From: Paguma larvata
Lineage: Eukaryota; Chordata; Mammalia; Carnivora; Viverridae
Assembly (NCBI GenBank): GCA_030068075.1
Contig: CM057842.1
Location: forward strand, 41,378,659-41,442,658
Direction of reading: 5' to 3'
Length of the DNA stretch: 64,000 nt
Shown here: positions 1-11,739 of the stretch, in pieces
Numbering within the stretch: the stretch's first letter is position 1
How the letters are laid out: every line of letters begins with the position of its first letter
Notes under the pieces: generated by a model
What the model was told of the DNA's origin: nothing
The model's database searches: none
What the model saw: only the letters and a program-made list of their open reading frames with translations
Made by a program: the position numbers and the translations under genes

Positions 1-2057
1 GACATGATCCTGCGAACTGATGATTTCATGGCCCACAATTTGTCACTTCTCCATGCCTGAGAGTGAACCGGCAGCTAAACAGCAATCAGTAGCCTCATTG
101 TATTATGTCTGCATGTTCACCTTGTTTGAACAAATTTTTAGTTTGTTCCTTATGTTTTAATATGCCCCCAAAGGGAAGGGTGATCATGATTTTTCAACAA
201 AAGCAAAGAGATCATCAAATGAGGGGAAGGTGGTTTAATTGGGATGGCTTACAGGAAATGTATAAAACTGCCCCCCACCAATGGCATGAAGTCCATAGGA
301 GAAATAGTCTGTTAACATTTTTAAAGTCTTTGGAGTTCAACTGATGGGTTTCTTTTACTTATTACAGCTCAGTTTTTATTTTTCATCAAGATTCAGATGA
401 TTAGGGTAGTATAAATACCTACAGATATGTTTTTAAGAATATATTTTGTGCTTTTGACATGGTTAAATAATTTTGTTGAGATATGGAGCAAACAGACATT
501 AGCTCTTGATTCAAGTGTTGGAGGTCATGCCTGATAAGATAACCACCTTTTCTGTTTAGTAATGTTAAAGTAGTTTCAGATAAAGGGTCTTAGGGTTTTA
601 GAATATCAGGGTTTTTGGGGGTTTTTTTGACAGCAATAGATTTTTAATATAAAAACACAGTAGTTAAATCTTGGGGCCCATGAATTCAATGACATTTTCA
701 AGACATAGCAATGGCATAGATCAGGGCATGGATGGCTGGAGTCTCCTTGACTTGAGCGAATGTTGCTTTTAGTCTGGGACCCTCCAGTGTACACAATAGT
801 AATAAGTAGTGGCCTTGGAAGACAGATTTACTCTGATGTGTCTTCTTTGAAACTTTTTCTCTCCTCTTGGTATCAGGACTTTAATATCTTCAGGGTGATC
901 ATAACGTTCGTCATCCAAACTGAAAGTCTTTTGAGAATGAAAGGGGGTGTATTGATGTATTAGGGCTATTCCTGGCAAACAAGGATGCATGGCCACCCTA
1001 AGTATCTGGACTCTGGATTATTAGGTTGTGTGCTCTGAAAATCCCACCGCCACCATATCCCAGTGTGTGTATGCGGAAATTATCTAATTGGTGGAAATAA
1101 TGTTTGCATATATGACCTGGGCGGGAAAGTGGGGCATGAAAAAAGGAGAAAGTGGAGAAAGTAGCATGCAAAATCCTTTTCATAAAAATGCTATCTAGAT
1201 TTTTATCACTCATGAAGATAACATATTAGTAACTTACTGAAACTGAATAAATTAGCCACCTCTGGTAGGACTCTCCTGCCCAGTTGTTGGTTCTGTGCAC
1301 CATTTTCATATAATATTTATGAATTTCTTTCTAAATTATAAGAGTTGAAATGAAACACACATTTGACTTTGGCCCACCCAATTACTGGGATTGTTGGTGA
1401 TGTGTTTGACATAAGATTGTTTTGTGTTCTCCCTGTCAAGTGGTTGTACCTCTGAGATCCAATTCACATGCTAATTAAATAATTTGAGTATCTTATTTTT
1501 TTCCCTTAAGAGGAATAGTAGATCTCTAATTGAGCTGATAAAGCAGGGTTGATAGTATGCCCTCAAATAAGAATTCAAGTTGATGGGTTCTAGGTAAGGT
1601 CTGATTGGCTCTGGGACTGGAGAGAGCTGAATCATTGTTCCCTGGGTTCCACTTCTGAGGGAGATGATTACTCCCTACACGTGGCCCCAATTTACAGAAA
1701 ACTCTATAAAATAAAAGAATCCACAAGCAAAATGAGTCAGAACAAGCACTCCTGACCTTATTCAAACCATCAACTTTATGCTTATTTTTTCTATATAATT
1801 AGAGCTATTTTTTTTTCTTTTGAAGAAATTTGTACTAATAAAAACTCTAAATTCATGGCCACAGTTTAAGGTGTAAACGTTTAATGAACTACTCATAGAG
1901 AAAGAACATTTTCATAAGGTTACTATGTCTTTAAGAGAGTTTAAACCTTATATGGGTTGTACTCATTTTTCCTCTCCACCCCTTTCTTTTTTTGCTCCTT
2001 TTTAGACAAGAACTGTTATACTTGCTTCTATCCTTTCCTCTCTTATTCCTCTCTTCA
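1..2057. other. Unique AT-rich DNA, no feature
   Basis: I see no gene, recognisable repeat or RNA here. Open frames are under 80 codons, overlap on both strands and start at arbitrary ATGs. Confidence 0.6.
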
Positions 2058-2305
2058 CTCTACAAATATTAATTTAGAATTTTCTCTGCCCCAGGCACTA
2101 TTCTTGGCACTTGGGATATATTAGGGAATAAAACTAATATAAATCTCTGTCCTTGAGTTGCTAGTATCTTAGTGGAAGGAGAAAGAATATAAATAGAATT
2201 TAAAATTGGGAATTTTGTTGAGTACTGGGTCAAGACAGAGGAATACAAATGTCCATTTTAAATGAGATAAGCCTCATCCAAGAAGTGACATTTGAGCGAC
2301 ATGGT
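2058..2305 (-). repeat. L2 LINE fragment, 3' region
   Basis: Read on the plus strand, the stretch has the order typical of antisense L2: a caggcactattcttggcact motif, then gggatatattagggaata, a 'ctgtccttgagttgctagt' block, and finally gtgacatttgagc. These match the reverse complement of the L2 3' end in order and spacing. The copy is old and diverged. Confidence 0.55.
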
Positions 2306-2454
2306 AGTGCACATACTAAACTGAGAGTTATTATTTTTATTTTTCAGTCAGCTATATTATTTCACATGAACTATAGATTAAACTCCATAGTACTTTGGAG
2401 TGCTTGAAATGATAAAATAAGAAAACAAAAAGTCTAATACTGGATGTTCTGATA

Positions 2455-2640
2455 ATGACTTTTACCTAACCATCATGACAACTATGCAGTGGGCATTGCT
2501 CTTATCTCTCCTTAAGGAAGGTAAAAGCAGCAATAATCAGTTTGTCCTGGACCACACAACCAGTAAGTGGTAATGCTGGCATTTATATCCAGGCAGTCTG
2601 TTTCTAGACTTCATGACCTTAACCGCTAGTCATGTTACCC
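2455..2640 (-). repeat. MIR SINE, antisense
   Basis: The run accacacaaccagtaagtgg, then 'tgctggcatttatatccaggcagtctg' and 'cttaaccgctagtcatg', follows the reverse complement of MIR (core plus tRNA-related part). Divergence is high, as expected for this ancient mammalian tRNA-derived SINE. Confidence 0.7.
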
Positions 2641-3779
2641 AGAATTCTTTCACTCTGTGGAAAATGTCGCCATTATTCCTGACGTACCCTCAACAGTCCA
2701 AAATAAGGATTTTGCACAGTGAAAGTTGATTGAGAAGGTGAAGATACTCATTAAGTGTCCAGCAAAAATGTTGGTGTTCATATTTGGTGAAATGGAAATT
2801 AGGCATGAGAATAAAAAAAGGTATGAGACTCCTTCTTTCCACTGCAAATGGTTTATGAGTGATTAGGTGCTTCTTGCCCACTCTTAAGAGAAAAAGCATA
2901 TATGGTTAGTGTGAAGAGGTGTCTTAAGTATGTCTATCAAAGGTAGAAAACATCTCCTCAAATATTAAAGATTGTAAATAAATATAATTTAATCTGTTAT
3001 ACATGATTCATATTAGCAATAACTACTTCAAAATTAATGTCAGTTAATGTCAAGATTAGTGGATGACATCTCATCAGCTCTGCTGCAGGCTATTCTCATA
3101 GAGACTCATTAATACCTTTATGGCTGATTTCCTGAAGCTTATTTTTTGGTCTTTCCTGATGAAATATTAAGCTCTTTTTAAAAAGAGACTTAGTTGAAAA
3201 GAGGAAGAGCAAACCCTTATACACCGTCACACAGATTTTTTTTTTTTTTTTTTTTTTAAGAAAGGATGAGGCATTGTCTAAAAATGGGAAAGACTGCAGA
3301 GGCTTCAGTAATGCTGAGAATACATGGTCATTTTCTTTCTTCTTGAACTTGACCTCTTTTCCTCTTTAGTGCACACTGAATAAAGGATGTTAATATCATC
3401 CACAGAATGTTTTTATTGCTTCAAATATCGAGAAGACTTAATCTACTTATAAAATCTCAGAAGACAGGAAATAATTGGAGAATTTAGCACTCAACAATAT
3501 TAAGCTCTGATTTGAATACTCATCCTTTTCTGATATTAGGGGTTATTTCAAAATTAAAGATAAGAGGTTTTCAAAAGAAAGAGAGAAGTGTCTTGTACTG
3601 TGGTTATTCTTTCCTCCTTTCTCTGAAAGATGCCACTGTTTTTTAAGGAGCAATACAGAGCATCTTAATGAAGTTTTTTCTTCGCTTTTGGAAACATCCT
3701 TTGCTTTTTTAGTCAATATTTGAATATTTACCCTGAAATGATGTTCAGTGAGAATTTTAACCAATCAAAAGATCTCTCA
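2641..3779. other. Unique AT-rich DNA with a T-run
   Basis: No gene or named repeat recognised. A run of about 22 T lies at 3236-3257. It is not followed by any element whose reverse complement I recognise, so it may be an orphan retrotransposon tail or a plain mononucleotide tract. Confidence 0.55.
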
Positions 3780-4240
3780 ACTTTCTTCCTCTCACCCTCC
3801 AAAGTCCTCATGCCTTTCTCCATCATCTTCTGTCATCTGCTGTGTCTGAGGAGAAAATGCCTCATCACCACCAAGGCCAACCAGTTCTGCCCTGGCAGCA
3901 TGTGCTCTGGTTTCCTCTGAGATAGCTCCTTCCAGGAACTGTTTCCTTTCTTGGATCTTCCATCTCTCATTCTCTAATGGCTCAGAATTAGCTGTCATAT
4001 ATGTTCAACATCCCTAACCCCTAACACACCATTCTTCTATATGTTTAAACATGAGAACTCTGTCTCTCCTATTCTTTACTCACTCCTCCTCTCCTCTCCT
4101 CTCCTCTCCTCTCCTCTCCTCTCCTCTCCTCTCCTCTCCTCACCTTCCTTTTCTTCCTCTCTCTCTTGCTTCTCTCCATATTCCTTCGCTTCTCTTCATT
4201 TCATTGCTAAACTTCTTGAAAGAGTAAATTGCCTCTAGCT
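3780..4240 (+). repeat. Possible L2/CR1-type LINE reverse-transcriptase remnant
   Basis: The pyrimidine-rich end (about 4170-4240) translates on the plus strand to a peptide with IAKLLERV. This resembles the LAKLLERVV segment just before the fingers of CR1/L2-type reverse transcriptases. The upstream part (3780-4080) has no match I can name and is included only by continuity. The CTCCT microsatellite interrupts the stretch. No intact frame remains. Confidence 0.4.
4091..4140. repeat. (CTCCT)10 microsatellite
   Basis: Ten uninterrupted CTCCT units (50 bp). The purine/pyrimidine mirror character makes it a candidate for length variation and triplex formation. Confidence 0.95.
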
Positions 4241-4274
4241 TTCTTAACATCCTGGCACGTGAAAAGGCCGTGGA

Positions 4275-4465
4275 CCAGAAGGTAGAGAGACTGGGATTCC
4301 TTTCTTAGTTGTATCTTCTGGTGTGTAACCGTTTATGACCTAAAGTTTCTGGCCCGCAGATACCACGCCACATCTCTCTAGCTCCTAGTGAGGTTTACAC
4401 AAAACAGTATGTGGTCTTTGCACATGTGGCCGTTGGCAGATGGCAAGCTCTCAGTAAATGATAAC
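4275..4465 (+). repeat. Probable MIR, diverged
   Basis: The order 'ggtgtgtaaccgtttatgacctaaagtttctggcc', then 'gataccacg', then 'ctctcagtaaatgataa' follows the plus-strand MIR plan (middle, then the 'cactcagtaaatgttag' end). Divergence is high and the call is tentative. Confidence 0.45.
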
Positions 4466-4854
4466 TGACTTTTGTTTTTCCATGTCGATCCCACTCTCGA
4501 TCTCTGAGATAGGAGACTTTTTAAAAAGTGTGGTCTGGGGAGGAGAGGGAATAGTACTAAGGAGTAAGTAAACATCAATATATAATTATTTAGTAAGTGT
4601 AATGTGTCTAACAAATCATCTGGTGCAAAGACTCAGGCCGTGGAAGAGATCAGAATCTCCATTTGTCTCCAACAGATATGATGCTATGAACACGCAAGTA
4701 GGGGAGGCATCATTTTGAAACAGAACCAAGTAGAATGAGGAATGTGGGTCCTCTAACCATTGCTCTTGTGATCGTCTGGAAAGGCGGTCACTATTAATTT
4801 CTTTAGTCACAGCCTTGATGTGTATATCCAAAGATGAGAGTCTTTTCTTCCCTC

Positions 4855-5240
4855 ATCTAGTCTACACTGGCTTGGTTATTTGCTTTAACCAATAGTATGG
4901 AGCAAAAGTGACAGTTACAGGCCTTACCTTTAAAAGGATCAGGGCTTCAGAGTCCTCCCTCTTGGCAGCCAGACGCCATGTTGTGAAGAGGCCCAGGCTG
5001 CCCACGTGCAGAGGTGAAGTGGAAAAGGAGAGGCGATTGACACCCTCTGGTGGTTTCCAGCCTTGCTGCCTGAGGTACCATAAATGTGAATGAAGAAACA
5101 TCTCGAACACTCCAGGCTCAGAAGATATAAAGGAAGCAGAAACTCTGCCCCACGGACCCAGCACTGCTTGCCTGATGTTAGGATAGAACAGAGCGTGGTT
5201 GTTCCAGTGCATGAAATTTTGAAGCAGATTTTTGAAAGCA
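4855..5240 (+). repeat. Old mammalian interspersed repeat, LTR-like
   Basis: The block starts with ccaatagtatggagcaaaag and runs through 'ggcagccagacgccatgttgtgaag', 'gcccaggctgcccacgtgcagagg' and 'gaatgaagaaacatct'. This is the layout of an abundant mammalian ERVL/ERV1-type LTR whose exact name I cannot give. It contains a minus-strand open frame of 138 codons and a plus-strand frame overlapping it. Neither resembles a known protein, and both are by-products of the relatively GC-rich repeat. Confidence 0.4.
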
Positions 5241-5301
5241 TGAGACAAACAGACCCAACTGCTAATAGGTTTAGGCAAACCACCTCAGCTGGCTGATCCA
5301 A

Positions 5302-6536
5302 TTCTAATTTGTAAAATGAAGCACGTGAATTCGTTTATTGCAGAGACTCCCTTCCTGTAAAATTCTGACATCCATGCCTTTTGTATGTGCAAGTATTCTC
5401 CCCAATCAGATTAAGAACATGAGTTCGGCAAGCCTGGGAAACTTCACTCTTACTTCCTTTGTGACTATTCTTCTCTCACTTGCATTTCTGCTTTAATCAA
5501 ACATGTTATTGCACATAAACTAGAATAAATGGGATCATCTATATAAAACATCATTCTGGAACATGGTAAGTGTACCATCAATAGTAGCTTTGATTATTAA
5601 TGAAGAATTGGTAGACAGCCTGACCCCAGTTATCCAGTCTGGTCCTTATTAACAGTGGAAGATAAAGTGAAGTTTTTGAGTTCTGAAGATAAATTTTGTA
5701 CATTTTTTTGAACTTGGTTAAATTTCTGTGTTTCCCACCTTAAAAACCCGATAATTAATAATCTTCGCACTTCTTTGTAAAACTTAATAAAAACTCCTGT
5801 ATCGAGACATCACATCCTATTCCTTCTTAAATTATCTTCACTGGTGAGTCTGGTACTCAATTTAATTGAGTAATTAAAATTAAACTCTGCCTGAAAACAT
5901 TTGAATAAAAATTGAGGTTTAGGATTATAAGTATTATTAAGCAAAAATTTTTAGAAGTATATAGAAAGCAGAGGACAGAACTGAGTTAAAAACTAAACTA
6001 AAGAGAAACAGGAAAAAGAAGAAAGAAAACCACATCTCCAAAACCTGAAGAGAAAGGAAAAGGGCATCTGGTTCTATAGCCTGTCACCAGTTTTCAAAAT
6101 TCATTTCTTCCTATAAATACAGTGTGTTATGTGGTGAAAACAGACCAATTGTTCTTTATATACAGAGTTACTTAATTTAAAATAATGTGAATTCCAAAGG
6201 AGAAGATAATGATCCTATCTCAAGGTGACCTCAGTTCTGTGTTACTATTCCACCTCAAACTAACCAAATTCATGACTTAGATAAAACTTTTTGTAGGCTT
6301 CCGAGTTAAGCATTAAGGGCGGAACTCCAATGATAGTGTTATTTGGACTTTTAGATTTTACACGGTTTGGAACACTTTCTAGATTAAGAAAAGGATCTGA
6401 TTGTGAAAGGTAAAGATTGTGTCTTGCATCATCAGAACCACAAAATAACAAATCAGCGTGCAAAATCAACTGACGTTTACTCCCGTGTCCGGCCGAGATT
6501 TATAGTTTTGCAGATCATACATAAGGCAGTCTGTTT
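5302..6536. other. Unique AT-rich DNA
   Basis: No gene or recognisable repeat. A purine-rich patch lies near 5990-6060. Confidence 0.55.
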
Positions 6537-6550
6537 AGAACAGTAGAGAT

Positions 6551-6751
6551 GAGGGGCACCTGTCTGGCTCAGTCAGTTAAGCCTCTGACTCTTGATTTTG
6601 GCTCAGGTCATGATCTCACAGTTCTGAGATCAAGTTCCACATCAGGCTCCACCCTGCACGTGGAGACTACTTAATATTTTTTCTCCCCCTCTCCCTCTGC
6701 CCTTCCCCTTCTCGTACTCTTTCTTAAAACAAAACAAAACAAATAAGAAAA
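6551..6751 (+). mobile_element. SINEC (Can-SINE), older subtype
   Basis: The head ggggcacctgtctggctcag leads into the tRNA-derived part with a B-box-like 'gagatcaagttcc', a CT-rich middle and an (AAAAC)n tail. The body reads 'ggagactacttaat', as in older pan-carnivoran copies. The 14-bp target-site duplication AGAACAGTAGAGAT at 6537-6550 and 6752-6765 is perfect. Confidence 0.93.
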
Positions 6752-6765
6752 AGAACAGTAGAGAT

Positions 6766-7826
6766 AAAAGACAAAAACAAAATGATTTTGGTCCTAAAAT
6801 CAAGTAGCTAATAATTTAAAAAGGGAGCTAAAACATATTCAAATATATCTGGTAGTAGGTAGAATTTAAAGAATTCTGGAGGAGGATACACCTAACAAGA
6901 GACAGCTCTTAAAAGGAGGGGAAACTTCCAGTTTTAAGGATGGTAAGGCTTGTAACTACTCTTGTAAGACCTCTGACGTTTGCGTTAGACTTTTACAGGG
7001 GCGCACTGGTACTCACACATTCCTTTATTTACGTCACTTGGGAGATGTTTGTACACATGTACCTTGCTTCCAAGTGATGATAAGACAGTCATTATCCTCC
7101 AGTGGCATGCGATAGGATTGGGGAGAAAAAGCACAAATGCTTTATTTAAATTAAAGTAAAATTATAAAGCTTATTTACAAAATATTAAAGCAAAATATCA
7201 AATATACAGGTACCAATCAGCTAGGAAGCAGAACAAAATCGCCATTATTAGTGGAGACCTGCTAGTCAGGGTGCTTGGGTTTGTATCTGTATTTACCACT
7301 TAACTGGTGAAGGGGAACAGAATTTGCCACCCCAAAATATGCCTCTTTGGCATACTGTTTATTTTAGTCTGATTATTTTTAAGAACAGCAGGCATAGAAA
7401 AAGCTCTGAAAATAGTTTAAGTTACCATTTTATTAGACATTTACATTTATAAGGAAAATCTCTATTTATTAGGGTGTCTCCCTCTATGTACCAGGAAGAG
7501 GAGGAAGACTAATTTCTAAAAACTCTTACCAGGGGAGAAGGCACTGACACGTCTGCCTAACAATCATATTCTTGTTCATCGCGTTTTTCCTGGAAGCCCC
7601 TCATCACCCCTACAACATCTTGATTTGTCTTTAAGGTGTAGGGCATGGGCCATTTCAGAGAGTTGCTCGGTTTTGTATACAGGAGGTATCCATGTTATTA
7701 AACGTGTTTGCTTTTCTTCTTTTCATCTGTTTCTTTATTACAGATTGTTCAGCCCAGAACCTAGAAGAGTAGAGGGAAAATTATTTTTTCTCTCATACAT
7801 CGAAAAAAGTCAGACTTCTCATTTAT
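6766..7826. other. Unique AT-rich DNA
   Basis: Nothing recognised apart from a vague MIR-like patch near 7270-7310, which is too weak to call. Confidence 0.5.
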
Positions 7827-7940
7827 AAAATAAGAATAATAAAATAGTTCCTCCCCTAAGATTGCCTAAGATTGCCGTTAGAGTCGGATAATATAGTGCC
7901 TGGAGCATAGTAAACTCTCAACTCTTGCTAACATTATCCA
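7827..7940 (+). repeat. MIR SINE, 3' part
   Basis: 'aataagaataataaaatagt' followed by tagtgcctggagcatagtaa and 'actctcaactcttgctaac' follows the MIR/L2-shared 3' end (tagtgcctggcacatagta...). A perfect 10-bp tandem duplication, cctaagattg twice, lies at 7855-7874 inside it. Confidence 0.55.
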
Positions 7941-9197
7941 GATCAGCCTTAAACCATCCAGGACTAGGGCTTGGTAGTGCCTCAGGGAACGGAAAAAGAT
8001 TTGAACTGAGCTCAGAATAGCCTGTAGGACTCGAGTGGTCATAAAGGAAGAACTTTATTCCCAGCAAGGACAGTGTTAGAGCAGGCAATCAATAAAGCTT
8101 TGAGATTTTGTTACTGGGACATTATGTTCTCATTCATTTTGGGAATACCTTTGGGATTTACTTATGTTGGTATTGTATCCGTCTTTCTTTTAACAGAAAG
8201 TGGTTTGGAGAGCTTCAAAAATTCATGAAAGGCAGAAAGGAAACTAACTTTCTAATCTCAACATTTCCCGCCGTAATCCAACTAAGGAAATGTCATATCG
8301 GTTCTGGTTTAGGAGATAGATCTCAGTCTCAATGATCTCGTTTCTGAATATGAGACACTAACTAGTTCTGTCACTAAGTGACAAAAATAAGAAAGAAAAA
8401 GGAGCAAAATAAAATAAATGGTGGTTTCCAGCCTTTAATTTCCACATAGATAAAACAACTAAAAATGCTCTATTTCTCTATATTTCTCAGAACTATTTGC
8501 TACAAGTAAGAGCCAGGGAATTTTAAATAAAAATATCAGAGAAGAAATGATTTAATGAGTTCTTGCACAGAAAGGTATTATATAAATATGATGTATTTCC
8601 ATTATTAATCGTAATAAACTGTGAGGCCCTGAGAGGAGGAGGTCCCTAAGCAATCCTACTCTCCTCCAATGGTTCTGTACAGGTGTGTCAGGCCGTCACA
8701 ATTCCCATACTGCAAACAATTAAAGCATGTTTAGAAGTGAAATGAATGATAATTAGAAAAGGAGATGTCGAGGGATTGATTTAGTTAATCACCTCTGAGA
8801 TATCATTCTTCTTATGCTGTGTTCAATCCTCTACCTTACATATCCTGCTTTCTAGACCTTTATACCAAATATTCATTATTTCATCTCACTCCAAAAATAA
8901 TTTGTATCCTCATATATTAAACTCATTTAAGTCTAGATTTAGGATTTAATTCATTTTTTAAGCTTCCAAGCATTTGAAATTTCCTAGTCCATATTTTGAT
9001 CATTTGTGACTCTCAGTTAACCAATATATTCAAGTATCTGAAACAACCCAAATCATTATGTATACGTATTTATTACTTTGTAAATAGTGCATCTCTGAGA
9101 AGGAAAGAGGGGGTGGGTTATGGTTATAGATGTTGAGTTTAGTATTTGATTTCACTGAAATCATATTATGACTAGAAAAAACCCAACTGATTGTCTG
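7941..9197. other. Unique AT-rich DNA
   Basis: No supported gene, RNA or repeat. Confidence 0.55.
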
Positions 9198-9440
9198 GTG
9201 CAGGGTTGGATTTTTTTGTTTTTTGTTTTCCGGCAAAGGCCAGATAGTAAGTACTTCAGGCTTTGTGGCCACTTTGGCTACTCAGGCTTTGAGTAGTCAC
9301 TTGTGACTACTCAACTGTTCCAGTGTAGTGCAAAAACAGTCATCGACAATGCGTGGTGAATAAGCATGACATATTCCAGTAGCAAAAACAGGCAGCCTGC
9401 TGAACTTGGCCCTAGAGCTATTGTTTGCCTCTGATCTAGT
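9198..9440 (-). mobile_element. MER20-like hAT DNA transposon relic
   Basis: The stretch carries 'ggccagatagtaagtacttcaggctttgtggcc', 'actactcaactgtt', 'cagtcatcgacaatg' and 'aaaaacaggcagcctgctgaacttggccc' in the order of the MER20 family (a short non-autonomous hAT-Charlie element) read in antisense. It has no coding capacity. A perfect hairpin at 9289-9314 is not part of the family consensus as I know it (see findings). Confidence 0.75.
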
Positions 9441-9586
9441 GCCACTGACCTATTTCATATGTGACAAAATTGAGGCATAGAAAAGTTAAATGCCTTCTTA
9501 GCCATTACTAATTGAATTTTCATGAGAAGAAAATTATGGATTTTTATTTTGCTTTGTCTGTCAACCTTAGGAAATAAAATAGCCAA

Positions 9587-9792
9587 GGGGTGCCTCAGTG
9601 GCTCAGTATATGACTTGATTTTGGCTCAGGTCATGATCTCAAGGTTGGTGAGATCAAGGCCCATATTGGGCTCTGCACTGAGAGTGCGGAAGGGCCAGCC
9701 TGCTTGGGATTCTCTCTCTCCCTCTTTCTCTGCCCCTCCCCACATGTGTGCGTGCGTGTGCACACGCTCTCAAAATAATAAGTAAACATTTA
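9587..9792 (+). mobile_element. SINEC, diverged felid copy
   Basis: Head ggggtgcctcagtggctcag, internal 'ggctcaggtcatgatctcaagg', CT-rich region, tail 'ctcaaaataataagtaaacatt'. A 14-bp target-site duplication with one mismatch, AAATAAAATAGCCA/AAATAAAATAACCA, lies at 9572-9585 and 9793-9806. A short GTGTGCGTGCGTGTG patch has grown inside the CT-rich part. Confidence 0.92.
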
Positions 9793-9806
9793 AAATAAAA
9801 TAACCA

Positions 9807-10190
9807 GTTATTTTTACTAGCAAAACAAGTTTACTTGGAAACAGTAAAGGAATTGCAATCTGGGACATAGAAATTATGGTTAACAGTAACTTCAAAAGGA
9901 CCAGGGGAAGGCCGGCTTTCATTACGTTTCAGGAAGAAATTGGGAAAGGTTGTTTTGAACAAGAGTTCACTGGTAAAGAACAACAGTTTGAGGTCGTGGT
10001 GGTTTCTCACTACCTGCAAGCAGTGGTTAATGCATTGTTGATGAGTCAGCAAGGGATCTTCCTTCTTTTTCATAAAAGCAGGAGATGAAATTCCTATGTG
10101 ATAAATGTCCCTCCTTATGTTTCTTCTCTATGCTGGTTGTGTTGCCTGCTGTGAGTGGTATGTGAATGACAGGGGCCCCTTCAGAACTTC
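9807..10190. other. Non-repetitive or unrecognised DNA
   Basis: Open frames of 70 and 80 codons overlap on opposite strands here. Neither resembles a known protein. The slightly higher GC suggests an old repeat that I cannot name. Confidence 0.4.
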
Positions 10191-10205
10191 CTGTCTCCAA
10201 TTAAA

Positions 10206-10416
10206 AAAAAAATTATTTTTGAGAGAGAGTGTGTGACAGAGCACAAGCTGGGGAGTGGCAGAGAGACAGGGAGACACAGAATCCGAAGCAGCCTCCAGGC
10301 TCTGAGCTGTCCTCACAGAGCCCGATGTGGGGCTTGAACTCATAAACCTCGAGATCATGACCTGAGCCAAAGTCAGATGCTAAACCAACTGAGCCACCCA
10401 GGCGCCCCCCACGACC
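10206..10416 (-). mobile_element. SINEC, antisense
   Basis: Reverse-complement layout: A/T tail, GA-rich middle, 'cagcctccaggctctgagctgtc', B-box complement 'gggcttgaact', and head complement ctgagccacccaggcgcccc. Target-site duplication CTGTCTCCAATT(A/T)A at 10191-10204 and 10417-10430. Confidence 0.95.
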
Positions 10417-10430
10417 CTGTCTCCAATTTA

Positions 10431-10689
10431 AATGGGGTTTCCTTTATTTATTTTCCTTTGTCGGTGAATCCACCCTTCACAAGTCTTTCTGGAAAGGATC
10501 TCCTGAAATGCAGAACAAGACATGCTTTTGTTGTGTTCAAAGTCCTTCAACAGATCCTTACTGACTCCCATGTGAAGTTTCATTTTCTGGTCTAGCTTTT
10601 AGGATCTGCTTTCATGAGGTTTCTACATACTTGCACCTTTTCCACATTCTACTCCATTTTCTAGGCATCCTCCCCTTGTCCTCCCACGT
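10431..10689. other. Unique DNA
   Basis: Nothing recognised. It flanks an L2 tail. Confidence 0.45.
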
Positions 10690-10820
10690 GTGAAAAGCTG
10701 CATGACGACAGAAATGGGGTCTGTTTTGTTCCCTTCTGTGTCTCCCGTGCATAGCATAGCCCTTGATATTGATATAGAGCAGTCCCTAAAAGGATAGGTG
10801 TGGACCGAATGGATAAACGG
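10690..10820 (+). repeat. L2 LINE 3' end
   Basis: 'gctgcatgacgacagaaatggggtctgttttgttc', then 'gtgtctcccgtgcatagcatagccc', then 'ccgaatggataaac' matches the sense L2 terminus (gagggcaggga...tttgttcac...tatccccag...cctagcacagtgcc...gaatgaatgaa). Old and diverged. Confidence 0.6.
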
Positions 10821-11739
10821 CCAGCTCTTGTCTGAACAGACTGTTGGAGCCAGTTCTACAGAATACGTCAGACTGGTCCCCACTGAAGTTTCCCAAGTCT
10901 CGCCAAGTGTACCTGGCAAATGAAAGGACCAGAAACAGAAATTCCCCTCCAGTGACCTTCACTCAGGCTCTACTTGATTAGTCTATTTCCCTCAAATCTA
11001 TCTCTGTATTAATATCTGGCTGCTCAGAGGGCCCCCATCTGTATTGCAAACTTTGCAAAGTATGCCACACACCAACTTTTATGTAGGGAGTTGCTATTTT
11101 ATTACTCAGCACGGTTTTCATCAGGTAGTCATATTCCTTCTGCTTCTTTGAATTCTGGAAGAAATAGAACTCTCCAAATGTGCAGTTTGGTGTGAGTTAA
11201 CACAAGCTGGGACTCTAACTTGTGTTTCTCAGGGCATTATGCGAACTCACAGTAGGGGGACGTTTGAACACCTATATCACTGAGCCCACTGGAATGCTAA
11301 TATGTATTTCAGTGTAATGCGTGGAATTATCACCAGAAGGGAGTGCTCCCCAAGGCAGCATTGCCCTGCTCGACTGAAGATGCTGATTTGTTATCCCTGT
11401 GACTCCGCACCAGCAGTGGGTCTTCAGGGAACATGTCGGAGTTGTGGCCAAGAAGAGTGTGCTATGATGTTCGTGGCCCAGACTTGTTTTAGTAAGATAG
11501 GCGACATTTCCTTTTCTGTAATAGTCCTTCAGATAACCGATATGAGGACTGTACATCCTTCTACTTTTAAAAGAATGACTTTGAACTATCCCCACTGTAG
11601 CTCTTAGATTAGCTAATTGAATATATTTATCAGTCAAATACTTCCTAAATTGTCAGGTTGATGCAGAGAATGGGAGAAAATACTTTTCCTCTACACTCTC
11701 AGGTAATTTGGGGCAGTGGGACGGGGGTAAAGGGGACAT
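10821..11739. other. Unique DNA with overlapping chance frames
   Basis: Two frames of 101 (plus, 11302-11607) and 121 codons (minus, 11272-11637) overlap almost fully. Neither has a recognisable domain, and opposite-strand mirroring of this kind usually means no selection. I do not call a gene. Confidence 0.5.

Noticed and set aside
2297..2330. 'tagtgcacatactaaactgag' resembling the 5' part of U6 snRNA
   Set aside because: The match stops after about 15 bases and none of the rest of U6 follows.
4862..5278. 138-codon open frame on the minus strand
   Set aside because: It lies in an old LTR-like interspersed repeat, has another open frame opposite it and shows no recognisable domain.
11272..11637. 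121-codon minus and 101-codon plus frames overlapping
   Set aside because: Mirror frames on both strands, no domain, no splice or promoter context. Most likely chance.
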